From the NCBI GenBank assembly GCA_944326365.1, contig CALVDR010000005.1:62001-126000 (forward strand): a stretch of DNA of 64,000 nucleotides. Reading direction: 5' to 3'. The DNA comes from an uncultured Bacteroidales bacterium. Lineage in GTDB: Bacteria; Bacteroidota; Bacteroidia; Bacteroidales; UBA932. Numbering within the stretch: the stretch's first letter is position 1; every line of letters starts with the position of its first letter. Below, in pieces: positions 37,557-45,834 of this stretch. Both the position numbers and the translations under genes were made by a program. Under the pieces are notes generated by a model. That model saw nothing but the letters and a program-made list of their open reading frames with translations. It did not search any database and was not told where the DNA came from.

Positions 37557-38381
37557 ATGGCTGATAAAGGAATAAGACTGTTTATGCTCATGGTGACCGC
37601 GATGCTTGCGGCAGCAGTGAGTCAGGGGTGCTCGATAAAGGAAGACAGAAGTATGTGCCCGTGTTCTTTCGATCTGGATTTCAGCCAGGTGGAAATATCG
37701 CTTGCTGATGCGACGGAAGTGTCCATCGGGGCAGCAGATGGTTTCCTTTATTATGATCCGGATGCAGGCGAGGGAATGGTGGAGGAATTCAGGGATGGAG
37801 TCCCGAGCCTGCTTTACAATGTCATAGTGCCGAAAAGTACCCTTAAAGTGTCTGTGGTATGCGAATCCGGCTATCTGTTTTCGACCGATACCGGCATTTC
37901 GATTCCTCTGGGGGAGGAATGTCCTCCGGTGTTCATGCATTATTCGGAAGTGGAAGCTTATTCGGAACGCTGTACCGAACAGGTCAGGCTGCACAAAGAT
38001 TACTGCAATATCGCTATCAGAATGCTGTCTTCTGACGGAGATTACCCGTTCGAACTCACCGTGTCGGGAAATGTAAACGGAATAAATCCGGACAGATCCG
38101 TGACGGAAGGGGATTTTTCATACACGTTCGTTCCGGACATGTACGGACAAGGAGATGTACGCGTACCGCGCCAGACAGACAGCAGCCTTATACTGCAGAT
38201 AAGGGAAGACGGCCGCATATTGAGGGAATTCGCGTTGGGGGAGTATATAGCGGAGACCGGCTACAAGTGGACGGATGACGATCTGGAAGATATTGAGGTC
38301 AGCATAGATTATGCTCATACGTACATTACGATAGATGTAGAGAGCTGGGCAGGCTCGTTCGAATATGAAGTGGTCATCTGA
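37557..38381 (+). CDS. FimB/Mfa2-family fimbrial anchor subunit
   Basis: 274 residues; a signal ending in the lipobox SQGC (Cys about 23) followed by IKEDRSMCPCSFDLDFS, the typical N-terminus of the FimB/Mfa2 family (charged residues and a CPC pair after the lipid cysteine). In Porphyromonas gingivalis this protein anchors the fimbria to the outer membrane and sets its length. It closes the five-gene surface operon; the tRNA-Leu promoter follows. Confidence 0.85.
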   Translation: MADKGIRLFMLMVTAMLAAAVSQGCSIKEDRSMCPCSFDLDFSQVEISLADATEVSIGAADGFLYYDPDAGEGMVEEFRDGVPSLLYNVIVPKSTLKVSVVCESGYLFSTDTGISIPLGEECPPVFMHYSEVEAYSERCTEQVRLHKDYCNIAIRMLSSDGDYPFELTVSGNVNGINPDRSVTEGDFSYTFVPDMYGQGDVRVPRQTDSSLILQIREDGRILREFALGEYIAETGYKWTDDDLEDIEVSIDYAHTYITIDVESWAGSFEYEVVI

Positions 38382-38422
38382 TTATGTGCGGTGCGGATTT
38401 TTTTCTGAATTTGAAAAAAAAT

Positions 38423-38453
38423 GTTGCGGATAAAAAAAATTGTATTACCTTTG
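38423..38453 (+). promoter_or_regulatory. tRNA-Leu promoter (-33 and -7 boxes)
   Basis: GTTG (38423-38426) and TACCTTTG (38446-38453, exact TAnnTTTG) are separated by 19 bases, the usual Bacteroidota spacing. The tRNA begins 15 bases after the -7 box. Confidence 0.75.
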
Positions 38454-38468
38454 CACCACTTTACTGAG

Positions 38469-38552
38469 GCGCAGGTGGCGAAATTGGTAGACGCGCTACT
38501 CTCAGGAGGTAGTGCCAGAAATGGTGTGGCAGTTCGACTCTGCTCCTGCGCA
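38469..38552 (+). tRNA. tRNA-Leu (anticodon CAG)
   Basis: 84 bases. Acceptor strands GCGCAGG (38469-38475) and CCTGCGC (38545-38551) with discriminator A; D arm GCG/CGC with the GGTAGA loop; anticodon stem CTACT/GGTAG around the loop CTCAGGA, giving anticodon CAG; a long class II variable arm; T arm GGCAG/CTGCT around TTCGACT. The 3' CCA is not encoded. Confidence 0.93.
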
Positions 38553-38590
38553 CAAAAAAAGGACCGGGAAACGGTCCTTTTTTTGTGCGC
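38548..38590 (+). terminator. tRNA-Leu terminator with a stem reaching into the tRNA
   Basis: A perfect 19-bp inverted repeat (38548-38566 with 38572-38590) with a 5-base loop GGAAA. The core GGACCG/CGGTCC is followed by seven Ts. The left arm begins in the last four bases of the tRNA acceptor (GCGC), so the full fold competes with the mature tRNA. Confidence 0.85.
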
Positions 38591-38598
38591 TGATGCGC
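38573..38598 (+). repeat. 26-base direct repeat, copy 1
   Basis: Begins GGTCC, has a T7 run and ends GTGCGCTGATGCGC; identical in all 26 bases to 38685-38710. It contains the right half of the tRNA-Leu terminator. Confidence 0.9.
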
Positions 38599-38603
38599 CC
38601 AGT

Positions 38604-38669
38604 ATACCCCCACTGCCTCCGGCAGTACCCCGAGGGGTATTGCGCGACATCCGTCGCGGGCCTTCGGCC
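38604..38669. repeat. Palindrome cluster (REP-like element)
   Basis: Four compact inverted repeats in 66 bases: ATACCCC (38604-38610) with GGGGTAT (38634-38640) enclosing ACTGCC/GGCAGT (38612-38626); CGCGAC/GTCGCG (38643-38658); and GGCC/GGCC (38659-38669). No credible gene lies here. It sits exactly between the two 26-base repeat copies. Confidence 0.7.
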
Positions 38670-38684
38670 TTGTTAATTTAAGGA

Positions 38685-38710
38685 GGTCCTTTTTTTGTGC
38701 GCTGATGCGC
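38685..38710 (+). repeat. 26-base direct repeat, copy 2
   Basis: Identical to 38573-38598. With the preceding AAGGAGG it can form only a short hairpin (AAGGA/TCCTT) before its T7 run. It ends 18 bases before the regulator gene. Confidence 0.9.
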
Positions 38711-38728
38711 TAAAGTCGTTATAGGATT

Positions 38729-39874
38729 ATGGTTCGGGTGATACTGCTTATAGACTGTGCCAGCGAGTTCGACAGGAAACTCCTCAGGGGCATGATGAGG
38801 TATTCAAGGGAAAACGGCCCGTGGCTGTTCTACAGGATGCCTTCCGGTTTCAAGTGGGGAGAGGACAGGGAGGAATGGATTCTGGAATGGGCCAGGACAT
38901 GGAAAGCCGATGCCATCATAGGCAGGTGGGACGAAGTCAAGGTAAACCTGCTCAGCAGGCTGAATATCCCGATAGTCCTTCAGAACAACAATACCCGTAG
39001 CGACATCTATTCGAATCTTACCGGAGATTACGAAGGGACAGGCCGCATGGCTGCCTCCTATTTCAGAAAGAAACTTTTCCGTGACTATGCTTTCTTCGGG
39101 ATCAAGGATATAATCTGGTCAGAGGAACGCTGTTCCGGTTTCAAGGACGAAGTCCTGAAGTCCGGCGGCAGATTCCGGTCTTATTTGGTGGAGCCGTCAG
39201 GCATGGATGACCGTCAGAAAATCACGGCATGGCTGAACTCGCTTCCCAAGCCCGTAGCCATGTTCTGCTGTGACGATGCCCATGCTCTGGTCATCACTGA
39301 AACATGCAAGATGGCAGGTATACGTATTCCTGAAGATGTTTCATTGCTCGGAGTCGATAACGATGACCTGCTGTGCAACATATCCGATCCTCCTATATCC
39401 TCGATAGATCTGGATGTCGAAAACGGCGGATATATGACGTGCAGACACCTGCATGAATATCTGGACGGGAAGCGGACCGCCCCGTTCAACGTGGTGATAA
39501 ATCCGACAGGGATAGTCCAGCGCAAGTCTTCCCTCCTGTACAATATATCAGATCCGTATGTGGAAAAAATCATGAAGTACATCGATGAGATGTATGATAC
39601 CGATCTGCAGGTGGACGAGCTGTTCGGTATGGTGCCTCTTTCAAGACGGAGCATAGAGATGCGATTCAAGTCCGAGACCGGAACGACTGTGTATCAGTAT
39701 ATAATATCCTCCAGAGTGGAGCATTTTGCATATCTGCTTGCTACTACCGACCGTCCTGTGACGGACATAGCCTATGAAGTCGGTTTCAAGGACAGCAGCA
39801 ATATTGCCAGGATATTCAAAAAGTTCAAAGGATGTTCTCCGATAGAGTACAGACGAAAGAATTGCGTTTATTGA
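38729..39874 (+). CDS. XylR-like transcriptional regulator (sugar-binding domain plus AraC HTH)
   Basis: 381 residues. Residues about 1-270 form a periplasmic-binding-protein-like (LacI-type) sensor without the usual N-terminal LacI helix-turn-helix (VILLIDCASEFDRKLLRGMMRYS; later AMFCCDDAHALVITETCKMAGIRIPEDVSLLGVDNDD). Residues about 285-381 form an AraC-type DNA-binding domain (VTDIAYEVGFKDSSNIARIFKKFKGCSPIEYRR). This matches the XylR group that senses a free sugar. It lies directly before nagP and in the same direction, so it probably controls the GlcNAc locus and senses GlcNAc or its phosphate (inference). Confidence 0.88.
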   Translation: MVRVILLIDCASEFDRKLLRGMMRYSRENGPWLFYRMPSGFKWGEDREEWILEWARTWKADAIIGRWDEVKVNLLSRLNIPIVLQNNNTRSDIYSNLTGDYEGTGRMAASYFRKKLFRDYAFFGIKDIIWSEERCSGFKDEVLKSGGRFRSYLVEPSGMDDRQKITAWLNSLPKPVAMFCCDDAHALVITETCKMAGIRIPEDVSLLGVDNDDLLCNISDPPISSIDLDVENGGYMTCRHLHEYLDGKRTAPFNVVINPTGIVQRKSSLLYNISDPYVEKIMKYIDEMYDTDLQVDELFGMVPLSRRSIEMRFKSETGTTVYQYIISSRVEHFAYLLATTDRPVTDIAYEVGFKDSSNIARIFKKFKGCSPIEYRRKNCVY

Positions 39875-39919
39875 AGATTGATTTTCGTTTTATTCCGCTA
39901 AAAGTATAGTCTACTTGTA

Positions 39920-39927
39920 TAACTTTG
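39920..39927 (+). promoter_or_regulatory. -7 box of the nag/PUL operon
   Basis: TAACTTTG, exact TAnnTTTG, 30 bases before the nagP ATG at 39958. No clear -33 box is present, as often with activator-dependent promoters. Confidence 0.6.
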
Positions 39928-39957
39928 CATCAACCGATAATAATAACACGATATCTT

Positions 39958-41223
39958 ATGCAAAGTGACCGTCAGTATTATATTTCACTGGGCATGCTCG
40001 GATGCCTTTTCTTCGTTTTCGGCCTGGTATCATGGGTGAACTCTATTCTGGTTCCATATTTCAAAGTGGCGTGCGAACTTGAAAGCGGAGTCCAGACCTA
40101 TCTGGTGACCTTCGCTTTCTATATTGCATATCTGGTAATGACAGTCCCCGCATCTTACCTGTTGAGGAAGACAGGATACAAGGCCGGGACTTTGATCGGT
40201 CTGTGGATAATGGCAGCCGGAGCCCTTATGTTCTGGCCTGCCGCACTGACAAGATCCTACACCCTTTTCCTTATGGCGCTGTTCGTTATCGGTACCGCTC
40301 TGGCCATTCTCCAGTCCGTGGCAAATCCTTTCGTCACCATCATCGGCCCCCACGAAAGTGCCGCAAAGAGGATCAGCGCCATGGGCATATGCAACAAATT
40401 CGCCGGTATAGCGGCTCCTCTGCTTTTTGCTGCCGCCGTCATCAGTCCTGAGGATGAGATGATAATGTCGCAGGTGGAAAGCGGCATATTGACAGGAGCG
40501 GCCAAAGAAGCGGCGCTTGATGAGATGATACTCGGAGTCATTCCCCCTTATGTGATACTTGCCGTACTCCTTTTCATTTTCGGAATCCTGTTCTACAAAT
40601 CCCCTGTCAGGGATATCAATCCGGACCGAGACAACGCTACTCCGGCAGTGGGTGGGGGAGATAGGAAATCCGTCTGGAAATATCCTTATCTTGTCTTGGG
40701 TGTCATAGCCCTTTTCGCCCATCTTGGAAGCCAGCAGATATCTGTCAGCACGATTATCGGCTATGCCCAGAGCATGGGCATGAGTCTGGACACCGCGAAA
40801 GTCTTCCCGTCTCTGACATTGGCGTGCATTCTCATCGGGTATCTGGCAGGAGTCATTCTGATCCCCAAATACCTGAGCCAGCAGAAATCCCTCGTAATCT
40901 GTACAGTGACAGGTCTTGTCCTGTCAGTACTGGTGCTTGTACTTCCAGAGAAGGCATCAATCTGGAGCCTGGTTCTTCTCGGCGTGCCTAATTCCCTTAT
41001 TTACGCAGGCATATGGCCTCTGGCCATCAGAGGACTCGGACGGTGGACCAGTCTGGGCTCGTCTCTGCTGGTGATGGCTTTGTGCGGAAATGCCGTGCTG
41101 TCACTGCTGTACGGCTATGTGTCTGACCATCTCAGCCTGCAGGCTTCATACTGGCTTCTCATCCCATGTTTCGTATACATGGTCTTCTACGCAGTTTACG
41201 GTTATAAGATAAACAAATGGTAA
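39958..41223 (+). CDS. nagP: GlcNAc/sugar MFS transporter (NagP/FucP-GluP type)
   Basis: 421-residue inner-membrane symporter with about 12 hydrophobic helices. The N-terminal MLGCLFFVFGLVSWVNSILVPYFK segment and LQSVANPFVTIIGPHESAAKRIS loop are typical of the FHS (fucose/glucose/GlcNAc:H+) family. The start at 39958 is chosen because the longer frame begins inside the -7 box. It overlaps nagA by 7 bases, which supports GlcNAc as substrate; since no kinase gene is in the window, phosphorylation must be supplied elsewhere. Confidence 0.88.
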   Translation: MQSDRQYYISLGMLGCLFFVFGLVSWVNSILVPYFKVACELESGVQTYLVTFAFYIAYLVMTVPASYLLRKTGYKAGTLIGLWIMAAGALMFWPAALTRSYTLFLMALFVIGTALAILQSVANPFVTIIGPHESAAKRISAMGICNKFAGIAAPLLFAAAVISPEDEMIMSQVESGILTGAAKEAALDEMILGVIPPYVILAVLLFIFGILFYKSPVRDINPDRDNATPAVGGGDRKSVWKYPYLVLGVIALFAHLGSQQISVSTIIGYAQSMGMSLDTAKVFPSLTLACILIGYLAGVILIPKYLSQQKSLVICTVTGLVLSVLVLVLPEKASIWSLVLLGVPNSLIYAGIWPLAIRGLGRWTSLGSSLLVMALCGNAVLSLLYGYVSDHLSLQASYWLLIPCFVYMVFYAVYGYKINKW

Positions 41224-42380
41224 CGGCAATAATAAACGGAAACGTCATTTTGCCTGACGGACTCTGCCGCGGTATCCTCGTTCTGGAGGACGGCAGGATA
41301 AAAGGCATTCAGAATAATATTCCGGCAGGAGCGGAGGTCATAGATGCGGAAGGAAACTACGTGAGTCCCGGGTTCATTGACATGCATACACACGGAGCCG
41401 GAGGTGCGGATTTCATGGACTGTACTGTGGAAGCCTACATCACGGCAGCCAGAATGCATGCAATGCACGGTACCACCCTGCTTTATCCTACCACACTCAC
41501 CAGCACTGACGAACTTCTGTACGAGTCTTTCGAAACATACAGAAAGGCTGTACCTCAGAATACCGAAGGGGCGGCTTTCGGCGGAATGCATCTGGAAGGC
41601 CCTTATTTCAGTCCGGCATTTGCCGGAGCGCAGGATTCCAGATACCTTAGAAATCCGCGGCCTGAAGAGTATATGCAGATTCTGGACAGATGTCCGGACC
41701 TGGCCAGATGGAGTTTCGCACCGGAACTTGACGGTGCCCCGGAATTCGCTGCCGAACTCCGCAGAAGGGGAATCGTGGCATCCATCGGTCATACGAATGC
41801 CACATTCGGAGAGTGTGATGCCGCTTTCAGGGCAGGAGCATCGCTGATGACCCATTTCTATTCATGCATGAGCACCATTTCCAGACGGAACGCCTTCAGG
41901 TATGCCGGCACCATAGAATACGGATACTGGCAGGACGGTATAGCACTGGAAATCATAGCTGACGGGATTCATGTACCGTCTGACCTTCTTCATCTCATAC
42001 TGAAAATAGCAGGAGACAGCCGCGTGGCACTGGTTACGGATTCCATGAGAGCAGCAGGTATGCCTGAGGGACCGAGCGTACTTGGAGGACTCTCGGACGG
42101 ATAGGACGTGATAGTGGAAGACGGGGTCGCCAAACTTCCGGACAGATCAGCGTTTGCCGGCAGCGTGGCTACTGCTGACCGGCTGGTCAGGACGATGGTG
42201 ACCATGGGAGGCTGCAGTATTCCGCAGGCGGTGAAAATGATTACGGAAAACCCTGCGAAAATCATGGGTATTTCAGACAGGAAAGGTTCCATAGCACCCG
42301 GAAAGGATGCGGACATCGTGATTTTCGATGACGGTGTCAATATCGGCAGGACAATAGTTAACGGTAATGTAATATATTGA
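41217..42380 (+). pseudogene. nagA: N-acetylglucosamine-6-phosphate deacetylase, interrupted by an in-frame TAG
   Basis: NagA removes the acetyl group from GlcNAc-6-P. The frame from 41217 encodes 295 residues with PGFIDMHTHGAGGADFMD (metal site), GMHLEGPYFSP, SIGHTNATF and VTDSMRAAGMPEG (catalytic Asp), then meets TAG at 42102-42104. The same frame continues at once with DVIVEDGVAKLPDRSAFAGS and the normal C-terminus ending NPAKIMG...KDADIVIFDD to 42380. So a single sense codon (CAG or GAG in relatives) has become TAG; no frameshift. About 92 residues, including the last barrel strands, would be lost. A GTG at 42108 could restart translation. It may be a true nonsense allele, readthrough or a sequence error. 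Confidence 0.9.
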
Positions 42381-42385
42381 ACGAT

Positions 42386-43162
42386 ATGCTTTTAAAAACT
42401 TTCAAATCAGGGAAACTCGATGTGAGAATATACGATTCCCGAAAGAGTATGGGGCAGGCGGCAGCCGATGATGTGGCGGCCTGTATCAGGGACCTTCTTT
42501 CACGGAAAGATGAAATCCGGATTATCTTCGCCGCAGCCCCGTCCCAGAATGAATTTCTGGAGGCGCTTGTGTCCGAGCCCGGAATAGAATGGAACCGGAT
42601 ACATGCACTGCACATGGATGAGTATGTAGGGCTTCCTGCTGATGCTCCACAGGGCTTCGGGAATTTCCTGAAAGCTGCAATTTTCGGAAAAGTCCCGTTT
42701 GCCGGTGTCGACTATATCGGGTCAGACGACGATCCGGACGAGGCATGCCGCAGATATACCCGGATTCTCGATTCGGTCACCGTGGACATGGTATGCATGG
42801 GAATAGGGGAGAACGGCCATATAGCATTCAATGACCCTCATGTGGCGGACTTCGATGATCCGCTGAAAATCAAGAAGGTGGATCTGGATGAAACATGCCG
42901 TCTCCAGCAGGTCCATGACGGATGCTTCGATGATATTTCCCAGGTGCCGGAATATGCGCTTACGCTCACTATTCCGACAATGCTCAAGGCTTCCCGCCTG
43001 TTCTGCATAGTCCCTGCCTCGACCAAGGCCAATGCCGTAAAGGCTGCAGTCTTCGGGCCTGTTTCCCAACAGTGTCCGGCCTCTATTCTGAGAACGCATC
43101 AGAATGCCGTACTCTACACGGATAAAGACAGTGCCGAATATATAATGGATGCCGCCGTATGA
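42386..43162 (+). CDS. nagB: Glucosamine-6-phosphate deaminase
   Basis: Converts glucosamine-6-phosphate to fructose-6-phosphate and ammonia; cytoplasm. 258 residues. The active-site strands HMDEYVGL (Asp as base) and GIGENGHIAFNDP are intact. The ATG at 42386 is chosen over the in-frame TTG at 42377, which overlaps nagA; it lies 5 bases after the nagA stop. Its TGA overlaps the start of the next gene (ATGA, 43159-43162), indicating coupled translation. Confidence 0.94.
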   Translation: MLLKTFKSGKLDVRIYDSRKSMGQAAADDVAACIRDLLSRKDEIRIIFAAAPSQNEFLEALVSEPGIEWNRIHALHMDEYVGLPADAPQGFGNFLKAAIFGKVPFAGVDYIGSDDDPDEACRRYTRILDSVTVDMVCMGIGENGHIAFNDPHVADFDDPLKIKKVDLDETCRLQQVHDGCFDDISQVPEYALTLTIPTMLKASRLFCIVPASTKANAVKAAVFGPVSQQCPASILRTHQNAVLYTDKDSAEYIMDAAV

Positions 43163-44718
43163 GAACAGTTGCATGTATCATCGTTTTCCTGATCTCCCTG
43201 TTTCAGGGAATGGCATCATCAATGTCGGTACCGCAGTCCCGTCAGGAGGATGGTTTTCAAGTCAGGGCAGCATATCTGGACTTCCGTACTCAGGTCATGA
43301 CTCCTGAAGCCATGAAGGAATTTGCAAGACAGATTTCCGATTTGGGTATGAATGCCATAATCGTGGAATGGGAGGGCACTTTCCCGTTTACCGGGAATCT
43401 GATACTCCGGAACCGTCATGCCTTTTCCGAAGAAGAGGTTTCGGACTTCATCTCATACTGTGCTTCTCTCGGAGTGGAAGTCATTCCTCTGCAGAATTGT
43501 TTCGGCCATGCCGAATACATACTCAGACATGACCGCTATGCGGCATTGAAAGAAGACAGGAAGGACTGTTCCCAGGTCTGCCCTTTGGAATATGACGAAG
43601 CCGGTACTGTATTTTCAAGCATATTCGCCGAGATCGCGCGAATGCACACATCGGATTATATACACATCGGCTGTGATGAGACCCGGCTTCTCGGGCATTG
43701 CCGCGAATGCGGCGAATATGTCAGGGAAAAGGGGATATCCTCGCTTTATGTGGAATATGTCTCCAGGATGTGCCGGATAGTGACAGCTTTGGGAAAGACT
43801 CCGGTGATATGGGCCGACATCATCCTGAAATACCCTGAAGCACTGGAACTTCTGCCGGACGATGTCATCATCGCGGACTGGAATTACGGCTGGAAGCCGG
43901 ATTATTTCGGCAGCATGGAGAGCATAGAGGATTCAGGTCATGTCATCTGGGGTGCCGCCTCCATGCGTTCTCATCCGGACAACCTCTATCTGGTCCAGTG
44001 GAGGAAACATCTCGAAAACATCTTTACCTATACCGCTTATGCCGCTGACCATGGTTTTCAAGGCATCATCAACACTTCATGGTCCACTTCAGGAACTTAC
44101 GGATATATCTGGGATGACGGAAATGAAGTGGTGGATATACAGCCGGTAAGGGAAGTCTATCCGCAGTCAGGTTTCGATATGCTGATACAGGCCTTTTCGG
44201 CTGCGGTTTCAGGAAAATACACTGACCCTGATGAATTCCTCGACGCTTATTGCAGGGAAAGGCTCGGTCTTGAAAATGAGGGAGATGTATCTGCTGTGAA
44301 AGAGTATTTCAACATGTCTCAGATTCCTGCTTCCGCTTTCGGGGGAAAACCGGAACGTGCCGCTGCCGAGCTGGAAAAATGCCTGGCAGCCAGACAGAAA
44401 CTGGAGGCAGTACCTTTCCCGGAAAAAGCCGGAAACATCGCGGCACACTTACGATTGATGCTCGATATCAGGATCAATTATCTGGAATTCAAGGAGCTGG
44501 ATCTGAAGATGCAGCAGGATGATTTCAGTCCGGCTTCATCTGAAACACTTCTGGAAGATCTCCGGAAAGTGGAGAAGTCATGCGAAAAGCTGCGGAGTGA
44601 ATTCATCGCCATGAACGGCGCTTATCTGAAAGATGCCGCACAGTCTTTCAACGAATGGACATACTACGGAAAAATGAAGAACCGTATCTCTGTTTTGGAA
44701 AATATATTGGAACATTAA
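43159..44718 (+). CDS. GH20 family beta-N-acetylhexosaminidase, hexosaminidase-D/GcnA-like
   Basis: 519 residues; signal peptide about 1-19 (ends GMASSMS), so exported. TIM-barrel GH20 core without the usual N-terminal GH20b domain: VRAAYLDFRTQVMTPEAM, IIVEWEGTFPF, then the catalytic Asp-Glu pair in YIHIGCDETRLLG (about residue 172), where the common HIGGDE has Cys. WNYGWKPDYFG and NTSWSTSGTYG supply substrate-site aromatics. The C-terminal 150 residues are helical. This layout resembles the hexosaminidase-D clade, which removes terminal GalNAc/GlcNAc. It is coupled to nagB by a 4-base overlap. Confidence 0.83.
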   Translation: MRTVACIIVFLISLFQGMASSMSVPQSRQEDGFQVRAAYLDFRTQVMTPEAMKEFARQISDLGMNAIIVEWEGTFPFTGNLILRNRHAFSEEEVSDFISYCASLGVEVIPLQNCFGHAEYILRHDRYAALKEDRKDCSQVCPLEYDEAGTVFSSIFAEIARMHTSDYIHIGCDETRLLGHCRECGEYVREKGISSLYVEYVSRMCRIVTALGKTPVIWADIILKYPEALELLPDDVIIADWNYGWKPDYFGSMESIEDSGHVIWGAASMRSHPDNLYLVQWRKHLENIFTYTAYAADHGFQGIINTSWSTSGTYGYIWDDGNEVVDIQPVREVYPQSGFDMLIQAFSAAVSGKYTDPDEFLDAYCRERLGLENEGDVSAVKEYFNMSQIPASAFGGKPERAAAELEKCLAARQKLEAVPFPEKAGNIAAHLRLMLDIRINYLEFKELDLKMQQDDFSPASSETLLEDLRKVEKSCEKLRSEFIAMNGAYLKDAAQSFNEWTYYGKMKNRISVLENILEH

Positions 44719-44732
44719 TCTATAACACTAAA

Positions 44733-45833
44733 ATGAATGCTTTGACTTTTTTTTCCCTGACATGCTCAGTCTTGTCCATGGGGTTCCTCTCATGCTCAGC
44801 GGATGTGAAGGAAATGGGTCCTACTGTCGATGAAATAGAAATCATCGAGAAGGACGACGCTGCGGAACCGGAAATCGGCTACGACGAATGTCTGGAAATG
44901 GCCGGAGTGACGGAACTTATGGCGCAGAAGGCTCTGGACTACATATCGGCCACCCAGACCGATGACGAAAGCCTCTACAACTGTGTCTATGTCTATGCCC
45001 CGAGCCTGGAAACATATGCGGACGAGCCGGAGAAACTGGCCGCCAGGATAGCATTGCTCGGTTTCAAGGGTGTGTATCTGAGTCCCGGAGGAAACAGACT
45101 GACGACACAGGACCAGTGGCTCAGGACTTTCATATCCACATGTACCGGTCTTGGCCTGGATGTATATGCCACATTCTATGAAGATCCGTCCGTGTTCGTG
45201 AGTCAGGCCGGTGCGGATGCGAGTCTGGACAAGTTCCTGACATACAACCGCAGCGTATCGTATGAAGAACGCTTTGCCGGAGTCTCTGCCGACCTGGAGC
45301 CGCATACGATAAAGGAAGACATCGGTCTGGGCTGGACATGGGACACCCAGAACCACAACGGCGCTGGCGGCCAGAACGACTGTCTGCTGAAGGTCACTCT
45401 CGACCGTCTGGACTATGCGCAGTCGAAACTCTACGGACTCTCCCTCCACGAAGCCATCTGGTGGAACTACCAGAACATGTACAATGAAGGCAAAGTGACC
45501 TATGGTGACGTAAACCAGTTTACCGAAGTCTGTGACTGGGTTTCCATCATGGCCTACCGGAACACTACCGACGGGGTCTGGTCATACAGCGAGCCTACGC
45601 TCAAGGCCTGCAGTTCGGAGGACTGTGTCAATATATGCGTGAAGACTGCCACAAACGACGAGGCTTCTACCACGCTCATGCCTAACGGCTGGAAAGCCCT
45701 GCTCGAAACCATGTCTGTCCTCAGGGACAAAGGCCTTGAATACGGATGCTTCAACGGCCTGGACATGTTCCAGTACGAAGCTCTGGAGACTATGTGGGAA
45801 TGGAAAGAAGATAATGAATATAATGCTGAGTGA
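44733..45833 (+). CDS. Predicted TIM-barrel lipoprotein of the PUL (possible glycosidase)
   Basis: 366 residues with a lipoprotein signal (MNALTFFSLTCSV, lipobox FLSC, Cys about 21). I recognise no named family with certainty. The order of predicted strands looks like a TIM barrel: YNCVYVYAP, GFKGVYLSPGG, GLDVYATFYED, FAGVSADLEPHT, LHEAIWWNYQN, CDWVSIMAYRN, VNICVKT, EYGCFNGLD. The acidic pair in SADLEPH at strand four, plus WWNYQ and MAYRN, recall GH18-type endo-hexosaminidases, so surface cleavage of a GlcNAc-containing glycan is possible (inference). It starts 15 bases after the GH20 gene; SusC begins 2 bases after its stop. Confidence 0.65.
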   Translation: MNALTFFSLTCSVLSMGFLSCSADVKEMGPTVDEIEIIEKDDAAEPEIGYDECLEMAGVTELMAQKALDYISATQTDDESLYNCVYVYAPSLETYADEPEKLAARIALLGFKGVYLSPGGNRLTTQDQWLRTFISTCTGLGLDVYATFYEDPSVFVSQAGADASLDKFLTYNRSVSYEERFAGVSADLEPHTIKEDIGLGWTWDTQNHNGAGGQNDCLLKVTLDRLDYAQSKLYGLSLHEAIWWNYQNMYNEGKVTYGDVNQFTEVCDWVSIMAYRNTTDGVWSYSEPTLKACSSEDCVNICVKTATNDEASTTLMPNGWKALLETMSVLRDKGLEYGCFNGLDMFQYEALETMWEWKEDNEYNAE

Positions 45834-45834
45834 C

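Noticed and set aside
42102..42104. Genome-wide TAG recoding as explanation of the nagA interruption
   Set aside because: TAG ends many clear genes here (thrS, infC, pheT, nuoN, nuoH, DUF4295), so it is a normal stop codon.
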